53,749 nt of DNA from Acaryochloris sp. IP29b_bin.148 (GCF_028285565.1 NZ_JANQOY010000249.1:1-53749); one strand, 5' to 3'. Positions 7,862 through 17,414 are shown, counted from the stretch's first letter. Notes: a model not told the origin generated them from the letters alone. Program-made: numbers and translations.

Positions 7862-8329
7862 ATGCTGTCACAACTCAAGCACCTGAGTATTGAAGCAGAT
7901 GGTCGCTATGCAACGGATGCAGACCTGAACTTTTTAAAGTCCTATATTCAGTCCGCTCGCCAACGCATTAGCGCCTATGAAAAAATTCGGGATGCTGAGG
8001 CAACCCTGATGGAGCAAGCGGATACAAAATTAATGGAGATTGATCCGCAAGTCTTTCATAAGGGATCTAAAGATTATCGAGAAACGTGCCATCGCGATCG
8101 CAAAAATACGCTGCGCTATACAGCAACGGCCATGCTGTTTAATGATCTCGATCGTCTCCGAGATGGGCTATTACTTTGGCAACGAACGATTGTCCATGCC
8201 GTTAAGGATGAGCATGCATCTACATTGACATGGCAAGAAATGCCTGAAATTCTGCGGGAGCATCTCACGGCGGAAGAGGCCGATTTAATGATGCCTGCGT
8301 TACATCTCAATCAAGCCCTACTAAACTAA
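7862..8329 (+). CDS. Phycobiliprotein-like protein retaining a Cys-x-Arg-Asp bilin site, Slr0149-like
   Basis: A 155-residue protein with the phycobiliprotein globin fold. The segment GRYATDADLNFLKSYIQS matches the ARYLSPGELDRIKSFV region of allophycocyanin. The following TCHRDRKNTLRYTATAML matches the chromophore helix TCLRDLDYYLRYATYAML. C76, R78 and D79 occupy the positions of the bilin-attaching cysteine and the Arg/Asp that contact the bilin. After residue 100 the protein diverges from true antenna subunits. A strong GAGGGGG site lies 8 bases before the ATG. It may bind a bilin, or use the fold only for assembly; the retained triad favours the first but does not prove it. Confidence 0.8.
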   Translation: MLSQLKHLSIEADGRYATDADLNFLKSYIQSARQRISAYEKIRDAEATLMEQADTKLMEIDPQVFHKGSKDYRETCHRDRKNTLRYTATAMLFNDLDRLRDGLLLWQRTIVHAVKDEHASTLTWQEMPEILREHLTAEEADLMMPALHLNQALLN

Positions 8330-8373
8330 TTGTCCCTGAACCATTATTGAGAATTTTAGGATTTTCGGAAACT

Positions 8374-9390
8374 ATGCAAGCCGCAAATAACATGCAAGAG
8401 AGCGCCAGTCCCTCCGGCGGGATTAACCTCATTGATACCCTGACTGTTTGTGCCGCGATCGGCGGGGGTGTTGCCTCCCTGGTCACTCAGCAAATTGCTT
8501 TTGCCTCAATTCCTTTGTCTTTAACCGCTATCCTTAATCTGACCAATCGCCGTCAACAGATTGCGGCTGTTCAAGAGCAGCAACGGATGGAGAACGCCCA
8601 TTTGATCCGACGGTGCCAAGACGAAGCCCATGCTGAGATCGTTGTACTGAAGCAAAGTAGTGAAGGCGTTCATGCTCAAATTGAGCATTTAACTCAGCAA
8701 AAGACCCAAGCGTTGCAAACCATCGCCACCTTAACGGAACAAACAGACGAGTTGAAATCTGTGCTCACAACGCTCAAACAGTCCCAGCAACAGGGAGAGG
8801 TCACCTTTAAGACCCTGAACGAGCAAAATCAAACATCGCAAACACAAGTTGAGAAACTGTCCACAGACATGGAGGATTTAAAAAATGCGATCGCATACCT
8901 ACAGTCCTCTGCTTCAGACCTGGATAGCCGTGTCGATGCCCAACAAAATAATTCTCAGCATCTTGCAGCCCAAACCGAAAGTGTGGAGGAACTGGTGGAA
9001 ATCCTCAGAGAGATTGACACCCTCACCCAGGCCATTTCAGCCAATCCAGCGATAGCGGATCACTTTTATCAGCGCGGTCTTATTCGCAAGCAATTGCAGC
9101 GGTTAGAAGATCATCGCATCGCCATGGAAGACTTCTCTCAGGCGATTCAACTAGAGCCGACCCTTGCCAATGCTTACTTTGAGCGCGGCCTACTCAAATC
9201 CGACTTTGATCACAAGCAACATGCTGTTGATGACCTGCGCACAGCAGCCAAGCTCTATTTTGAGCAAGGGGATTTGACACAATACGAGAAAGCCCGTGAC
9301 CTCAGTCAAAACATTCATGACTTAATTAGTGGCGATCCCTCTCCGGAAGAAGAAACTGAACAGTACCTGATTGAGAATCTCTTCGGTTAA
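8374..9390 (+). CDS. Membrane-anchored coiled-coil/TPR protein, Slr0151-like
   Basis: A protein of about 338 residues and the last gene of the operon. A hydrophobic stretch near residues 17-50 (VCAAIGGGVASLV and IPLSLTAIL) anchors it in a membrane. A long coiled coil follows (about 55-215), rich in Gln, Glu and Leu. The C-terminal third has tetratricopeptide-like repeats (HFYQRGLIRKQL, AYFERGLLKSDF). Slr0151 of Synechocystis is a thylakoid-associated TPR protein implicated in photosystem II repair, and this gene has the same place and architecture. I chose the ATG at 8374; an upstream in-frame TTG at 8347 is less likely. A strong hairpin ends the operon. Confidence 0.85.
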   Translation: MQAANNMQESASPSGGINLIDTLTVCAAIGGGVASLVTQQIAFASIPLSLTAILNLTNRRQQIAAVQEQQRMENAHLIRRCQDEAHAEIVVLKQSSEGVHAQIEHLTQQKTQALQTIATLTEQTDELKSVLTTLKQSQQQGEVTFKTLNEQNQTSQTQVEKLSTDMEDLKNAIAYLQSSASDLDSRVDAQQNNSQHLAAQTESVEELVEILREIDTLTQAISANPAIADHFYQRGLIRKQLQRLEDHRIAMEDFSQAIQLEPTLANAYFERGLLKSDFDHKQHAVDDLRTAAKLYFEQGDLTQYEKARDLSQNIHDLISGDPSPEEETEQYLIENLFG

Positions 9391-9416
9391 ATCAATTCTC
9401 AACAATCCTATATCGA

Positions 9417-9454
9417 TAGCAGGGCATTCAGTCATCCAACTGAATGCCCTGCTA
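9417..9454. terminator. Strong bidirectional hairpin ending the PAP-like operon
   Basis: TAGCAGGGCATTCAGT (9417-9432) and ACTGAATGCCCTGCTA (9439-9454) form a perfect 16-bp stem with a 6-base loop. It lies between the operon and a convergent gene and probably terminates or protects both transcripts. Only a short T-rich tail follows on the plus strand. Confidence 0.8.
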
Positions 9455-9495
9455 GACGTTTAAAACCGCTGCACTGGAGGTGGATACAGAATACC

Positions 9496-10074
9496 TTAGC
9501 GCCCCATCTGGCGTTTTAACGCTTCGAGTTCTGCCTCTCTTTCCCAAGTTCTGAACTGTTCGTCTAGGGGATCGGGATCACCCAGGGAGACCTTGTGATA
9601 CCAACCACTGGAAGGATCTGACGTTTGAGAGGGGGCTGGGCTGGGCTGGGGTTTACGAGGTGTTTGTCGAATTTTTTCTTGCACCTCTTGTTGCCGGACC
9701 CGAATTTTCTCCAACAAGGATTGGGTTTGCTGCAATCGCGCTTTGGTCACCTCCATTTGTCCCCACTGTTGGTTGCCTTGGCTTAGCAGTGAGGCTTCGC
9801 GCGCTTTAGCTGCCGTGGCCAAGTCCTGTCGTCCAGCTGCCTCCGCTTTTTTAATGCGTTCATGCCAGCGCTGGATCTCGTTCGCTGTCGCTAAAATGGC
9901 ATCTTGTTGACGTTTCTCTTCCGCTTCTAGTTCGGCCAGTAACTTAGTTGTTTTAACGTCCTGCTCTCGCAAATTATCGACCAGAACCTGCAATTCCAAA
10001 TGTGGATGGGCTCGAAGAAATTCTTCTAACTGCTTTTCTAAAAAGCGGCTCACGTCTTCAAACACATTCATCAT
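9496..10074 (-). CDS. Conserved cyanobacterial-type coiled-coil protein
   Basis: A soluble protein of about 192 residues. It begins MNVFEDVSRFLEKQLEEFL and is then almost entirely coiled coil (about residues 30-135, rich in Glu, Gln, Lys and Ala), with a proline-rich linker (RKPQPSPAPS) and a short charged tail (FRTWEREAELEALKRQMG). I believe it belongs to the uncharacterised cyanobacterial family TIGR04376, but that would need a profile search. The start is set by GGAGG (10080-10084), which places ATG at 10074 or 10071; a further in-frame start at 10107 is less likely. Function is unknown. Confidence 0.7.
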   Translation of the reverse strand: MMNVFEDVSRFLEKQLEEFLRAHPHLELQVLVDNLREQDVKTTKLLAELEAEEKRQQDAILATANEIQRWHERIKKAEAAGRQDLATAAKAREASLLSQGNQQWGQMEVTKARLQQTQSLLEKIRVRQQEVQEKIRQTPRKPQPSPAPSQTSDPSSGWYHKVSLGDPDPLDEQFRTWEREAELEALKRQMGR

Positions 10075-10206
10075 TGAAGCCTCCGTAACTGATGGGCTTG
10101 ATACCACTGTTTTGAGTGTGTCATATTTCCCAGGGGTGATCTGATCACCTTCAGCATTCCCTGAACCATCCTTAAGCCTGCCACAATCCCATCCATTCTC
10201 TAGCCA

Positions 10207-11400
10207 TCAAACCTTGACTAAGGACTGACGACGCAAATCCTCCACCGTTGACCAGTACCAATCCAGATTGCTCAGCAAGGCATAGGCAATAAATTTCAGA
10301 TTATCAGGATGCTCAGTAAAAAGGGGGTGAAAGTCAGTGCCTAGAAGCTTCTGGGGATTTCCCCAGGTATGAACCACATAATTGGGGATCGTTTCTGGCA
10401 CTTCAGCCTCGACAATCAGGGGCTGGCATTCTGGGGGCAATAAGGCTTCAATCTGTTGGATCATGGTGCGAATCGAAATCGGTTGACCTTGGCCAATGTT
10501 GTAGACCATGTCCGAAATGTTATCGACCTGAGGCTGCGGCTCTGGCAAAGTCAACAAATACAGGAGCGCTCGCGACACTTCTGCGGCAAAAATCGTATCT
10601 CGGGTTTGCTCACCTGGCACAAATTGTCCCGCTCGCCCCCATAGCTCAAAGGGAATTTGTTGGAGGGTATGCCACAGAATTTGAGTATATAGATTGCCAA
10701 ACGCCCCTTTATGTTGCTCGGTGACGCCATAGACTGAAAAAAATCGGCAAATTTGGGCCGCTAAATCATCGCAGAGGGCTTGCTGAATAATCATGTCCTC
10801 CATCATCAACTTCGCCGCTTCATACAGCGAAGCAGGCCAGACCCGCTGCTCTTCCAGGGAAGGTCGCTTTTTACAAAGGCTACTGGTAGACGCAAAAATA
10901 AGCCGAATCTTCTCCGCCACGCACCATTCTAGAACCGTTTTCCAGATTGCAACTTCTTCTAGAACATCGGCCAGACTCTGGAAATGAGGGGCACTCGATC
11001 GCCCTCCGACAAAAATTAAAATGTCAGGCTGGCGATCTGGGTTCAGCGCATAATCGCGATGGCACCGGGTATCGACTTGGTCACGAAAAATAACGGGTAA
11101 ATTTTCGCGTTTACCCAGTCGTAAATCATCATTGATTGAGAGGTGATCAACGGGGTAGCCATACTCATACAGTTTGGTAATCAGGTGAGATCCGACTTGA
11201 CCACACCCCCCCATGACGCAAATATGACGGTCATGCAGGGACTGGATAGCTGGACGATGGGGGTCCCCCAAGGTTTTGTTGATATACCAATTTCGAATAT
11301 CTTCAGCTTGGTGGTTGAGCAGTTCTAGATGGGGCAACAACATAGGATAACAGTAGTCTGCTTGGATAACGTTTATGAGCAGTTTGGCCGGGCACTTCAC
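10207..11400 (-). CDS. NAD-dependent epimerase/dehydratase (extended SDR)
   Basis: A 397-residue member of the extended short-chain dehydrogenase/reductase family, which typically acts on nucleotide sugars. The Rossmann dinucleotide-binding loop is GGCGQVGSH (about residue 65) and the catalytic tyrosine/lysine pair is in SLYEAAKLMMED, preceded by the ASTSS serine block. The GxxGxxG is therefore placed 60 residues from the annotated start, so an unusual N-terminal extension exists even if translation begins at the internal ATG at 11343 instead of the GTG at 11400. Neither start has a clear ribosome-binding site. No glycosyltransferase or sugar gene is adjacent, so the substrate cannot be inferred. 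Confidence 0.8.
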   Translation of the reverse strand: MKCPAKLLINVIQADYCYPMLLPHLELLNHQAEDIRNWYINKTLGDPHRPAIQSLHDRHICVMGGCGQVGSHLITKLYEYGYPVDHLSINDDLRLGKRENLPVIFRDQVDTRCHRDYALNPDRQPDILIFVGGRSSAPHFQSLADVLEEVAIWKTVLEWCVAEKIRLIFASTSSLCKKRPSLEEQRVWPASLYEAAKLMMEDMIIQQALCDDLAAQICRFFSVYGVTEQHKGAFGNLYTQILWHTLQQIPFELWGRAGQFVPGEQTRDTIFAAEVSRALLYLLTLPEPQPQVDNISDMVYNIGQGQPISIRTMIQQIEALLPPECQPLIVEAEVPETIPNYVVHTWGNPQKLLGTDFHPLFTEHPDNLKFIAYALLSNLDWYWSTVEDLRRQSLVKV

Positions 11401-11656
11401 AACTTAGCAACGCTAATATTCAGAAGTTTATTGAATGAACGTTTTCAGTGATCACTGAACGCATCAATCCTACAAAATACGACTGTTCATATCCCCCACC
11501 CTCACCAGCATATACAATGATTGGGCACCAGCAACCCAGCCCAATTTAAGGGAGGTTGCTTGATGCCCATATAGACTACGGCTCACCGTGCTTTTCTAAG
11601 GGTCACACTCAGTACAACCTGGCACTGAATATAAACCAGAAAAGCAAAGCGAGAAA

Positions 11657-12772
11657 CTAGCGAATATATTCTTTCAAAACGCTATTGCGATTGGGGTGGC
11701 GCAGCTTACGAAGCGCTTTGGCTTCGATTTGGCGAATTCGCTCACGGGTAACGTTAAAAATTTGGCCAATTTCCTCTAGGGTTTTCATCCGGCCATCATC
11801 TAAGCCATATCGCAGCTTGAGAACATCCCGCTCACGAGGGCTGAGCGTATCCAAAACCGTTTCTAGATCTTCGCGCAGTAGGCTCTTAGAAACTTGATCC
11901 TCAGGGGTTTCACCATCGGACTCAATAAAGTCTCCCAATCGAGAGTCTTCTTCTTTACCGATGGGCGTTTCCAAAGAAATAGGTAGCTGCGCGGACTTAG
12001 CAATAAAGCGGAGCTTCTCAATGGTCATTTCCATCCGAGTCGCAATTTCTTCTTCTGTGGGTTTGCGACCCATTTCCTGGGAGAGCAATTTGGTGGTTTT
12101 TTTGATGCGGGAAATGGTTTCGTAGAGGTGGACGGGAAGACGAATAGTGCGGGATTGATCTGCGATCGCACGAGTAATAGCCTGCCGAATCCACCAAGTG
12201 GCGTAGGTGGAGAACTTATAGCCTTTCTCATGGTCAAACTTTTCCGCAGCTCGAATTAATCCTAAGCTGCCTTCTTGAATCAAATCTTGAAACGATAGGC
12301 CCCGATTCATATATTTCTTGGCGATGGACACCACCAACCTGAGGTTCGACTGCACCATTTTGTCCTTGGCACGCCGCCCTGCATGGAGCCGATGGCGGAA
12401 GCGATTGAGGGGCATATCCACTTCTAAAGCCCACTCTTGCAGCTGAGGCTCACGTTCTAAGCGATCGTAAAGATCGTCGTAAATTCGCTCAAGCTCTAGC
12501 AAATCTGCAATTTTACGGGCCAATTCAATTTCTTCATCAGCTCGTAGCAACCGAATTCTGCCGATTTCTTGTAAATAAAGACGGATGGAATCTTCCGTGT
12601 AATGCTTTTTCTTGGATTGACCGCGACGACGGGCAGTACGGGCTTTACTCGCTTTCCCTCCTTCGTCAGCTTGGTTATCCTCACTAGCGCTACTGGCAGC
12701 ATCCTCCACAAGATTATCTAAATCATTCGCAGGGGCTTGGATAGCTTCTAGTACATTATTGGCTTGGGTCAT
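11657..12772 (-). CDS. sigA: Principal (group 1) RNA polymerase sigma factor
   Basis: A 371-residue primary sigma factor (rpoD homologue) that directs RNA polymerase to housekeeping promoters. After an acidic N-terminal region (residues 1-55) come region 1.2 ([16 protein letters not shown]), region 2 with the -10-binding helix ([17 protein letters not shown]), region 3, and region 4.2 with the -35-recognition helix ([20 protein letters not shown]), ending at [11 protein letters not shown]-type residues. Length and the compact region 1.1 are typical of cyanobacterial SigA. The 250 bases downstream show no strong terminator. The upstream gap is long and dyad-rich. Confidence 0.96.
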   Translation of the reverse strand: MTQANNVLEAIQAPANDLDNLVEDAASSASEDNQADEGGKASKARTARRRGQSKKKHYTEDSIRLYLQEIGRIRLLRADEEIELARKIADLLELERIYDDLYDRLEREPQLQEWALEVDMPLNRFRHRLHAGRRAKDKMVQSNLRLVVSIAKKYMNRGLSFQDLIQEGSLGLIRAAEKFDHEKGYKFSTYATWWIRQAITRAIADQSRTIRLPVHLYETISRIKKTTKLLSQEMGRKPTEEEIATRMEMTIEKLRFIAKSAQLPISLETPIGKEEDSRLGDFIESDGETPEDQVSKSLLREDLETVLDTLSPRERDVLKLRYGLDDGRMKTLEEIGQIFNVTRERIRQIEAKALRKLRHPNRNSVLKEYIR

Positions 12773-13430
12773 GCCGGATTCCTCAATACTCCCTAATTAA
12801 AACGATAGGAGAACCATATTTACTCACTACAACCGAATCTAACAAATTCAGCTAGGGGGGGTGAGCTTAGACGCCGATTGATTTGACCCAGACAGTATCT
12901 GCATGGGCAAGCTGAAGGCCAACCCAGAACGAAACACAGTCCTGTATTGGGCTCCAAGCCATCGACGATTGCTAAACCTCCACGATTGTAGCCTTTCTCA
13001 CAAAAATTGGGGGCGTCTACAATGACTTCCACCGCAATTATGACCTATACGCTCGAAAACGACATCCGAACTCACTTATTTCCCATCACATCACCGTGAT
13101 ATGTCGTTCAGATTCCCCACTGTCGTACGAACTTGCTCCCCTTTTCAGTAGAGCATTTATTGATCTGGATCACCACCATTCCGTGATCTATTTCACCCAG
13201 GATAAGCCTGCTCTAGAGCAGGCTGCCACTATATCTAGTGTCAAAGCCCTCATTGAATTCACTAGATTTAGAGCCCAGAGCAATGTCTATCCTCTACCAA
13301 TGGCATGGAAGCACAAAAGCAAAACTTAATCTTCGTTCAATTAAGTTTAAATTTATTTACATCAATAAGGCGGTTGATTGCCCCTCTGCAGGCGGAAGCA
13401 AAATATTTCACAACGAAAATACAATATTAA
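12773..13430. other. Dyad-rich intergenic region between the copper ATPase and sigA
   Basis: About 660 bases without a credible gene; the short frames at 12820-13032 and 13096-13329 resemble no family. It holds ATCAC-N6-GTGAT (13085-13100), GATCAC-N9-GTGATC (about 13167-13187), a perfect 20-bp palindrome (13205-13224) and 8-bp arms ATCTAGTG/CACTAGAT (13233-13267). It must contain the sigA promoter on the minus strand and the 3' end of the upstream ATPase transcript. Confidence 0.45.
13205..13224. repeat. Perfect 20-bp palindrome
   Basis: AGCCTGCTCTAGAGCAGGCT reads identically on both strands. It could be an operator or an 8-bp hairpin with a CTAG loop; no T-run follows on either strand, which argues against a simple terminator. 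Confidence 0.6.
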
Positions 13431-15818
13431 TTAAAAGGACAAACGCCGCAAACGTAAAGAATTGGTAACCACGCTCACAGAGCTAAAGGCCATAATCGCC
13501 GCCGAGACAGCCGGACTGAGCAAAATGCCAAATTGAGGTAAAAGTAAGCCTGCGGCAATAGGTAAGCCAATCAGATTGTAGACAAACGCCCAAAAGAGAT
13601 TTTGCTGAATCTTACGAAAGGTGGCTTGGCTCAGACGCAAAGCATCCACAAGGCTACTAAGGGACCTAGCTTCTGTATGACCAGGCATCAGGATGATTTG
13701 AGCGGTTTCTATGGCGACATCTGTACCACCACTCAGGGCAATGCCGACATCTGCTTGAGCTAACGCTGGGGCATCATTGATGCCGTCTCCAACCATGCCG
13801 ACTTTATGGCCTTGAGCTTGTAATTGGACAATAGCGGTCGCTTTACCCATTGGATTAACTTCCGCTTCAATATCTTTCATCTCTAGGTGGAGCGATGGGG
13901 CCATTGCCTCCGCCGTTGCCGCTTGATCGCCCGTCAACATTTTGACGTGCAGCCCCATCTCTTGCAGCTGGCGGATCGTTGGCGCGGCATCGGGTTTGAG
14001 CGTATCCTGCACAGCAATTCCACCCAGGTAGGTATTCGCAACGGCCAAATAAACAACGCTTTTGCCTGCCTGAGCTAGTGCTTGTTGCTGGGCCGTAACA
14101 GGGATTTCGATCCCACACTGCTGCAGCCACGTTGCTGAGCCTAAATGGGCCGTCCACTGTTCCACCTGTCCACAGACCCCTGCTCCGGGCACCACCTCCA
14201 AGGCCGTTGTCGACCAGAGCGGCACTGATAAAGTCTGGGCGTGATCTAAAATGGCCGTTGCCAGAGGATGGCGACCGCCAACTTCTAGAGTGGCCGCCAT
14301 CTGGAGCACGGTCTCGGGTGACAGCGGAGACTCCCAAAGGGGGAGATCTGGAGGGGACTCCGACAACCAGTAATCGGTGACTTTCGGGTGCCCAGACGTC
14401 AGGGTTCCAGTTTTATCAAACACGATGGTATCGAGCTGATGGACCTGTTCGAGAACATCTCCGCCTCGAATCAATAAACCTCGCTCAGCGCCTAAGCTGG
14501 TTCCCACTAAGATGGCAGTGGGGGTCGCCAGCCCCAAGGCACAGGGACAGGCAATCACAAGCACCGCAATCGCCAATTTCAGCCCCAGCAAAATACTGGC
14601 CGCTCCTGGATCGATGACGGCTGGCACCTCTGGATCATGAATCATGGGTAGGGTGCCTTGAGCAATGACGTCGGGCCAGAGATGAACGCCAATGCCAACC
14701 CAAAACAGAAAGGTCAGGGTTGCGATCGCAAGTACGCCATAAGTGAAGTAGCCAGCCACTCGGTCAGCAAACTGCTGAATCGGCGCTTTCCGCGTCTGAG
14801 CAGTTTCCACCAACTTAATAATTTGGGCCAAGGTGGTTTGTTGGCCCGTGCGCGTGGCAGCAATGGTGACCAGCCCCGATTGATTCAGTGTCCCTGCCAC
14901 CACCTCATCTCCGGGTGCTTTAGCGACGGGCATCGCTTCCCCCGTGAGCATCGCCTCATCCACAAGGGTATGTCCCGACCGGACTTGGCCATCCACGGGG
15001 AATTTATCCCCTGGCGAAATCTGCAAACAGGCGCCCATCTGAACATCTTGCACGGGAACATCCACCCCATAATCAGGATGGGCCTCAGGATCGGGCAGCC
15101 AGCGGGCCACCATAGGCTGCAAGGCCAACAGATTCTCCAAGGACGCTTTAGTTCGTCCCCTCGCTTGCGCCTCTAAGGCCCGACCTAATAGAATTAAGCC
15201 CACAATCATCACAGGTGCATCAAAAAAGCAGTCCCAATGCAGCTGCGGCCAAACCACGGCCACAACGCTGGCCAGATAGGCCGTCACACTCCCCAAGCTC
15301 ACCAGGGTATTCATATTCGGCAGATTGTGCCGGAGCCCTTGCCAGCCCTCCCAGAGAATGGAACGTCCAGGCCCCAGCAAAGCCAAGGTTGCTAATCCCC
15401 AGTGAAATTGGATGCTCCCCGGAAGGGCAAACCCTGGCAGATGTCCTAGATGCCCCACCCCGGATAAGACCACTAACATAGCGGCGAATATCAGCCGCTG
15501 GACCGACTGCCAATCCACCCCTGCCTTAGGACCAGGAGCCTGGCCAGCGCCATTGCCAGCGCTAGAGGCAGGGTCTCGGTCCCGAACCTGGCTGGGGAAT
15601 CCAGCGGTGGTGAGCAGCTGGGCTAAGGCGTTTGGATCAACCGCTTGGGGGACATATTCAACGGCCGCCTGTTCCGTCACTAAATTGACCACCGCCCGCG
15701 AAACGCCGGGTTGCTGCTGGAGGCGTTTTTCCACCGCTCGGACACAGCCTGCGCATTTCATCCCAGATACGGACAAGACCGTAGCAGTCTGCGGTTCAGA
15801 AGGAGAATGTGAGGTCAT
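13431..15818 (-). CDS. P1B-type heavy-metal (copper) transporting ATPase
   Basis: A 795-residue integral membrane pump. An N-terminal HMA domain has the metal-binding GMKCAGC motif (C22, C25). Eight hydrophobic segments, the actuator TGEA motif (MLTGEAMPV), the intramembrane ACPCALGLATP metal site, the phosphorylation motif DKTGT and the hinge GDGINDAPAL are all present, so the enzyme should be active. CPC plus HMA indicates Cu(I) (or Ag(I)). Cyanobacteria usually have two such pumps, CtaA (plasma membrane import) and PacS (thylakoid, supplying plastocyanin). The MKCAGCVRAVE motif looks more like CtaA to me, but a tree is needed. Its start overlaps the upstream carboxypeptidase stop (TGATG at 15816-15820). 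Confidence 0.93.
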   Translation of the reverse strand: MTSHSPSEPQTATVLSVSGMKCAGCVRAVEKRLQQQPGVSRAVVNLVTEQAAVEYVPQAVDPNALAQLLTTAGFPSQVRDRDPASSAGNGAGQAPGPKAGVDWQSVQRLIFAAMLVVLSGVGHLGHLPGFALPGSIQFHWGLATLALLGPGRSILWEGWQGLRHNLPNMNTLVSLGSVTAYLASVVAVVWPQLHWDCFFDAPVMIVGLILLGRALEAQARGRTKASLENLLALQPMVARWLPDPEAHPDYGVDVPVQDVQMGACLQISPGDKFPVDGQVRSGHTLVDEAMLTGEAMPVAKAPGDEVVAGTLNQSGLVTIAATRTGQQTTLAQIIKLVETAQTRKAPIQQFADRVAGYFTYGVLAIATLTFLFWVGIGVHLWPDVIAQGTLPMIHDPEVPAVIDPGAASILLGLKLAIAVLVIACPCALGLATPTAILVGTSLGAERGLLIRGGDVLEQVHQLDTIVFDKTGTLTSGHPKVTDYWLSESPPDLPLWESPLSPETVLQMAATLEVGGRHPLATAILDHAQTLSVPLWSTTALEVVPGAGVCGQVEQWTAHLGSATWLQQCGIEIPVTAQQQALAQAGKSVVYLAVANTYLGGIAVQDTLKPDAAPTIRQLQEMGLHVKMLTGDQAATAEAMAPSLHLEMKDIEAEVNPMGKATAIVQLQAQGHKVGMVGDGINDAPALAQADVGIALSGGTDVAIETAQIILMPGHTEARSLSSLVDALRLSQATFRKIQQNLFWAFVYNLIGLPIAAGLLLPQFGILLSPAVSAAIMAFSSVSVVTNSLRLRRLSF

Positions 15819-17293
15819 CAGCTTTTAGATTGACAAGCTTGCCAACGATGAATGGATAACAGGATGGCGTCCATCGCTTGACGCCGTTTGGCACTGGATT
15901 GGTTGTATTGATTCACCATGATGCTAAATAGGATGGGCGAAGACTGGGCAGTTTGCAGATAGCCTGCCAAGGTGGAAACCCCTCGCATCCCGCCACTCTT
16001 ACTCCTCAGCGTAGATGCTGGATGTTTGCCCACGGACTCTTGCGGTAAGGACGCTTGGAAAACAGCGGCATGGGGAGAGCGAAGGACGCCATCCAAGGTC
16101 TGTACGAGCGCCATCGGACTGACCAGATTATGGCGGGATAACCCTGAACCATCCGCAAGGTCATAGGCGGAGGCATCCACCCCCAATTGGGTTAAAGCCT
16201 GCTGCAGCGCTGTTAAGCCTTGTTGATGGCTGGTTTGGGGGCTGTTCTTGGGGGCCACGGTTCCCCCTAAGGTTCTGAGTAACGCTTCGGCATAGAGATT
16301 GTTACTCTCTTGATTGGTGGTGGCAATTAAGGCTGAAAGCGGTGGAGATTGAAGTTGAACTAAGCGACGCTCTGACGACGTTTTTAGCGCCATCTGACGC
16401 GCCTGATCACGGGTGAGTAAAGAGATCTGCCCCACCTGAATTTGATGTTGAGCCAGAAGGGCCTGTAAGCGGTGGAGCAGAAACCACCCCGGATTGACAA
16501 TGGCCACCGCTGAACGATCGGGAGGTGCCCCCACCCGTAACTGTCCAGTGATTTCTATTTCTAAGGTTTTGCCCTGGAGACGGCGCTCAATATTGACAAA
16601 TTCAGGTGCATCTTTGGCGACCGTGCGCGTGCGGTTCAGTTGTCGCCAAGCACCCGTGGGCGGCGGAGACAGCCATTCTATCTTTAAGGGTTGGCCCAAG
16701 GACTGCGGCCATAGCTTCAGTTCATAGGCATTTTGATTGAGAATCAGGCTATTGATAGGTGCTCCATACCCGGCCTGCAGATCCTCCCAGGCCCAAGAGG
16801 GCACCACACTGTTCTGGAAATACCGATCCTCTCCGACAAGGTGTTTAATCTGACGCACCCCCTGTTTCTGCAGTTGAGCGGCGATCTGCTGGAGTTGCGG
16901 ATCGGATAAACTCGGATCGCCTCGGCCCACAATTCTCAAGTGCTCCAGCGTCTTGCCTACCCCTGTGCCATAGACCTCCGTTGGAATCCGAAATTGCGGC
17001 CCCAGTTGGGTCAGGGCGGCAGCCGTGGTCATCACCTTTATAGTAGAAGCGGGCAGAAAATAACGCTGAGCATCCCGAGCATAAAGGGGTTGAGTGGTCC
17101 CCAAGGGCTGAATCGCAATGCCCAAGCGAGCTTGATTAAACAGGGGTTGGGATGCGATCGCATCCACGTCTCGCCGCAGTTGAGACAGACAATGCGGCTT
17201 TAAAGCAGGGGCAGCAGTGGCGATGGAGGCCCCCATCATCCCGCTCACCCATATCCCCCCCCAAAGGCTTTTCAGTAGAGACATGCCATCCAT
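15818..17293 (-). CDS. dacB: D-alanyl-D-alanine carboxypeptidase/endopeptidase, PBP4 (class C) type
   Basis: A 491-residue peptidase of family S13 that trims or cleaves peptidoglycan stem peptides in the periplasm. It has an N-terminal signal sequence (about residues 5-30), the catalytic SxxK motif S83-T-I-K86 (PASTIKVMTT), an SxN-type motif in DGSGLSRHN and the third motif KSGG replacing the more common KTG. A large insertion between the first two motifs is normal for PBP4. It is the first gene of a two-gene unit with the metal ATPase, joined by a one-base stop/start overlap; the functional link is not evident. Confidence 0.9.
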   Translation of the reverse strand: MDGMSLLKSLWGGIWVSGMMGASIATAAPALKPHCLSQLRRDVDAIASQPLFNQARLGIAIQPLGTTQPLYARDAQRYFLPASTIKVMTTAAALTQLGPQFRIPTEVYGTGVGKTLEHLRIVGRGDPSLSDPQLQQIAAQLQKQGVRQIKHLVGEDRYFQNSVVPSWAWEDLQAGYGAPINSLILNQNAYELKLWPQSLGQPLKIEWLSPPPTGAWRQLNRTRTVAKDAPEFVNIERRLQGKTLEIEITGQLRVGAPPDRSAVAIVNPGWFLLHRLQALLAQHQIQVGQISLLTRDQARQMALKTSSERRLVQLQSPPLSALIATTNQESNNLYAEALLRTLGGTVAPKNSPQTSHQQGLTALQQALTQLGVDASAYDLADGSGLSRHNLVSPMALVQTLDGVLRSPHAAVFQASLPQESVGKHPASTLRSKSGGMRGVSTLAGYLQTAQSSPILFSIMVNQYNQSSAKRRQAMDAILLSIHRWQACQSKS

Positions 17294-17414
17294 TTTGGTT
17301 GCTAGCTGCCAGCTTAACGCGAATTCCTAAAGGGCTTATTGACCCTTCAGACCGACTTTATAATTGGCCCTTAGCCATTCGTCTAAAATAGAAATAGAGA
17401 CCTATCAGGGAACC

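Noticed and set aside
12820-13329. Short frames on both strands between sigA and the copper ATPase
   Set aside because: They show no recognisable motif or ribosome-binding site, and the region is full of dyads, which fits regulatory sequence better than coding.
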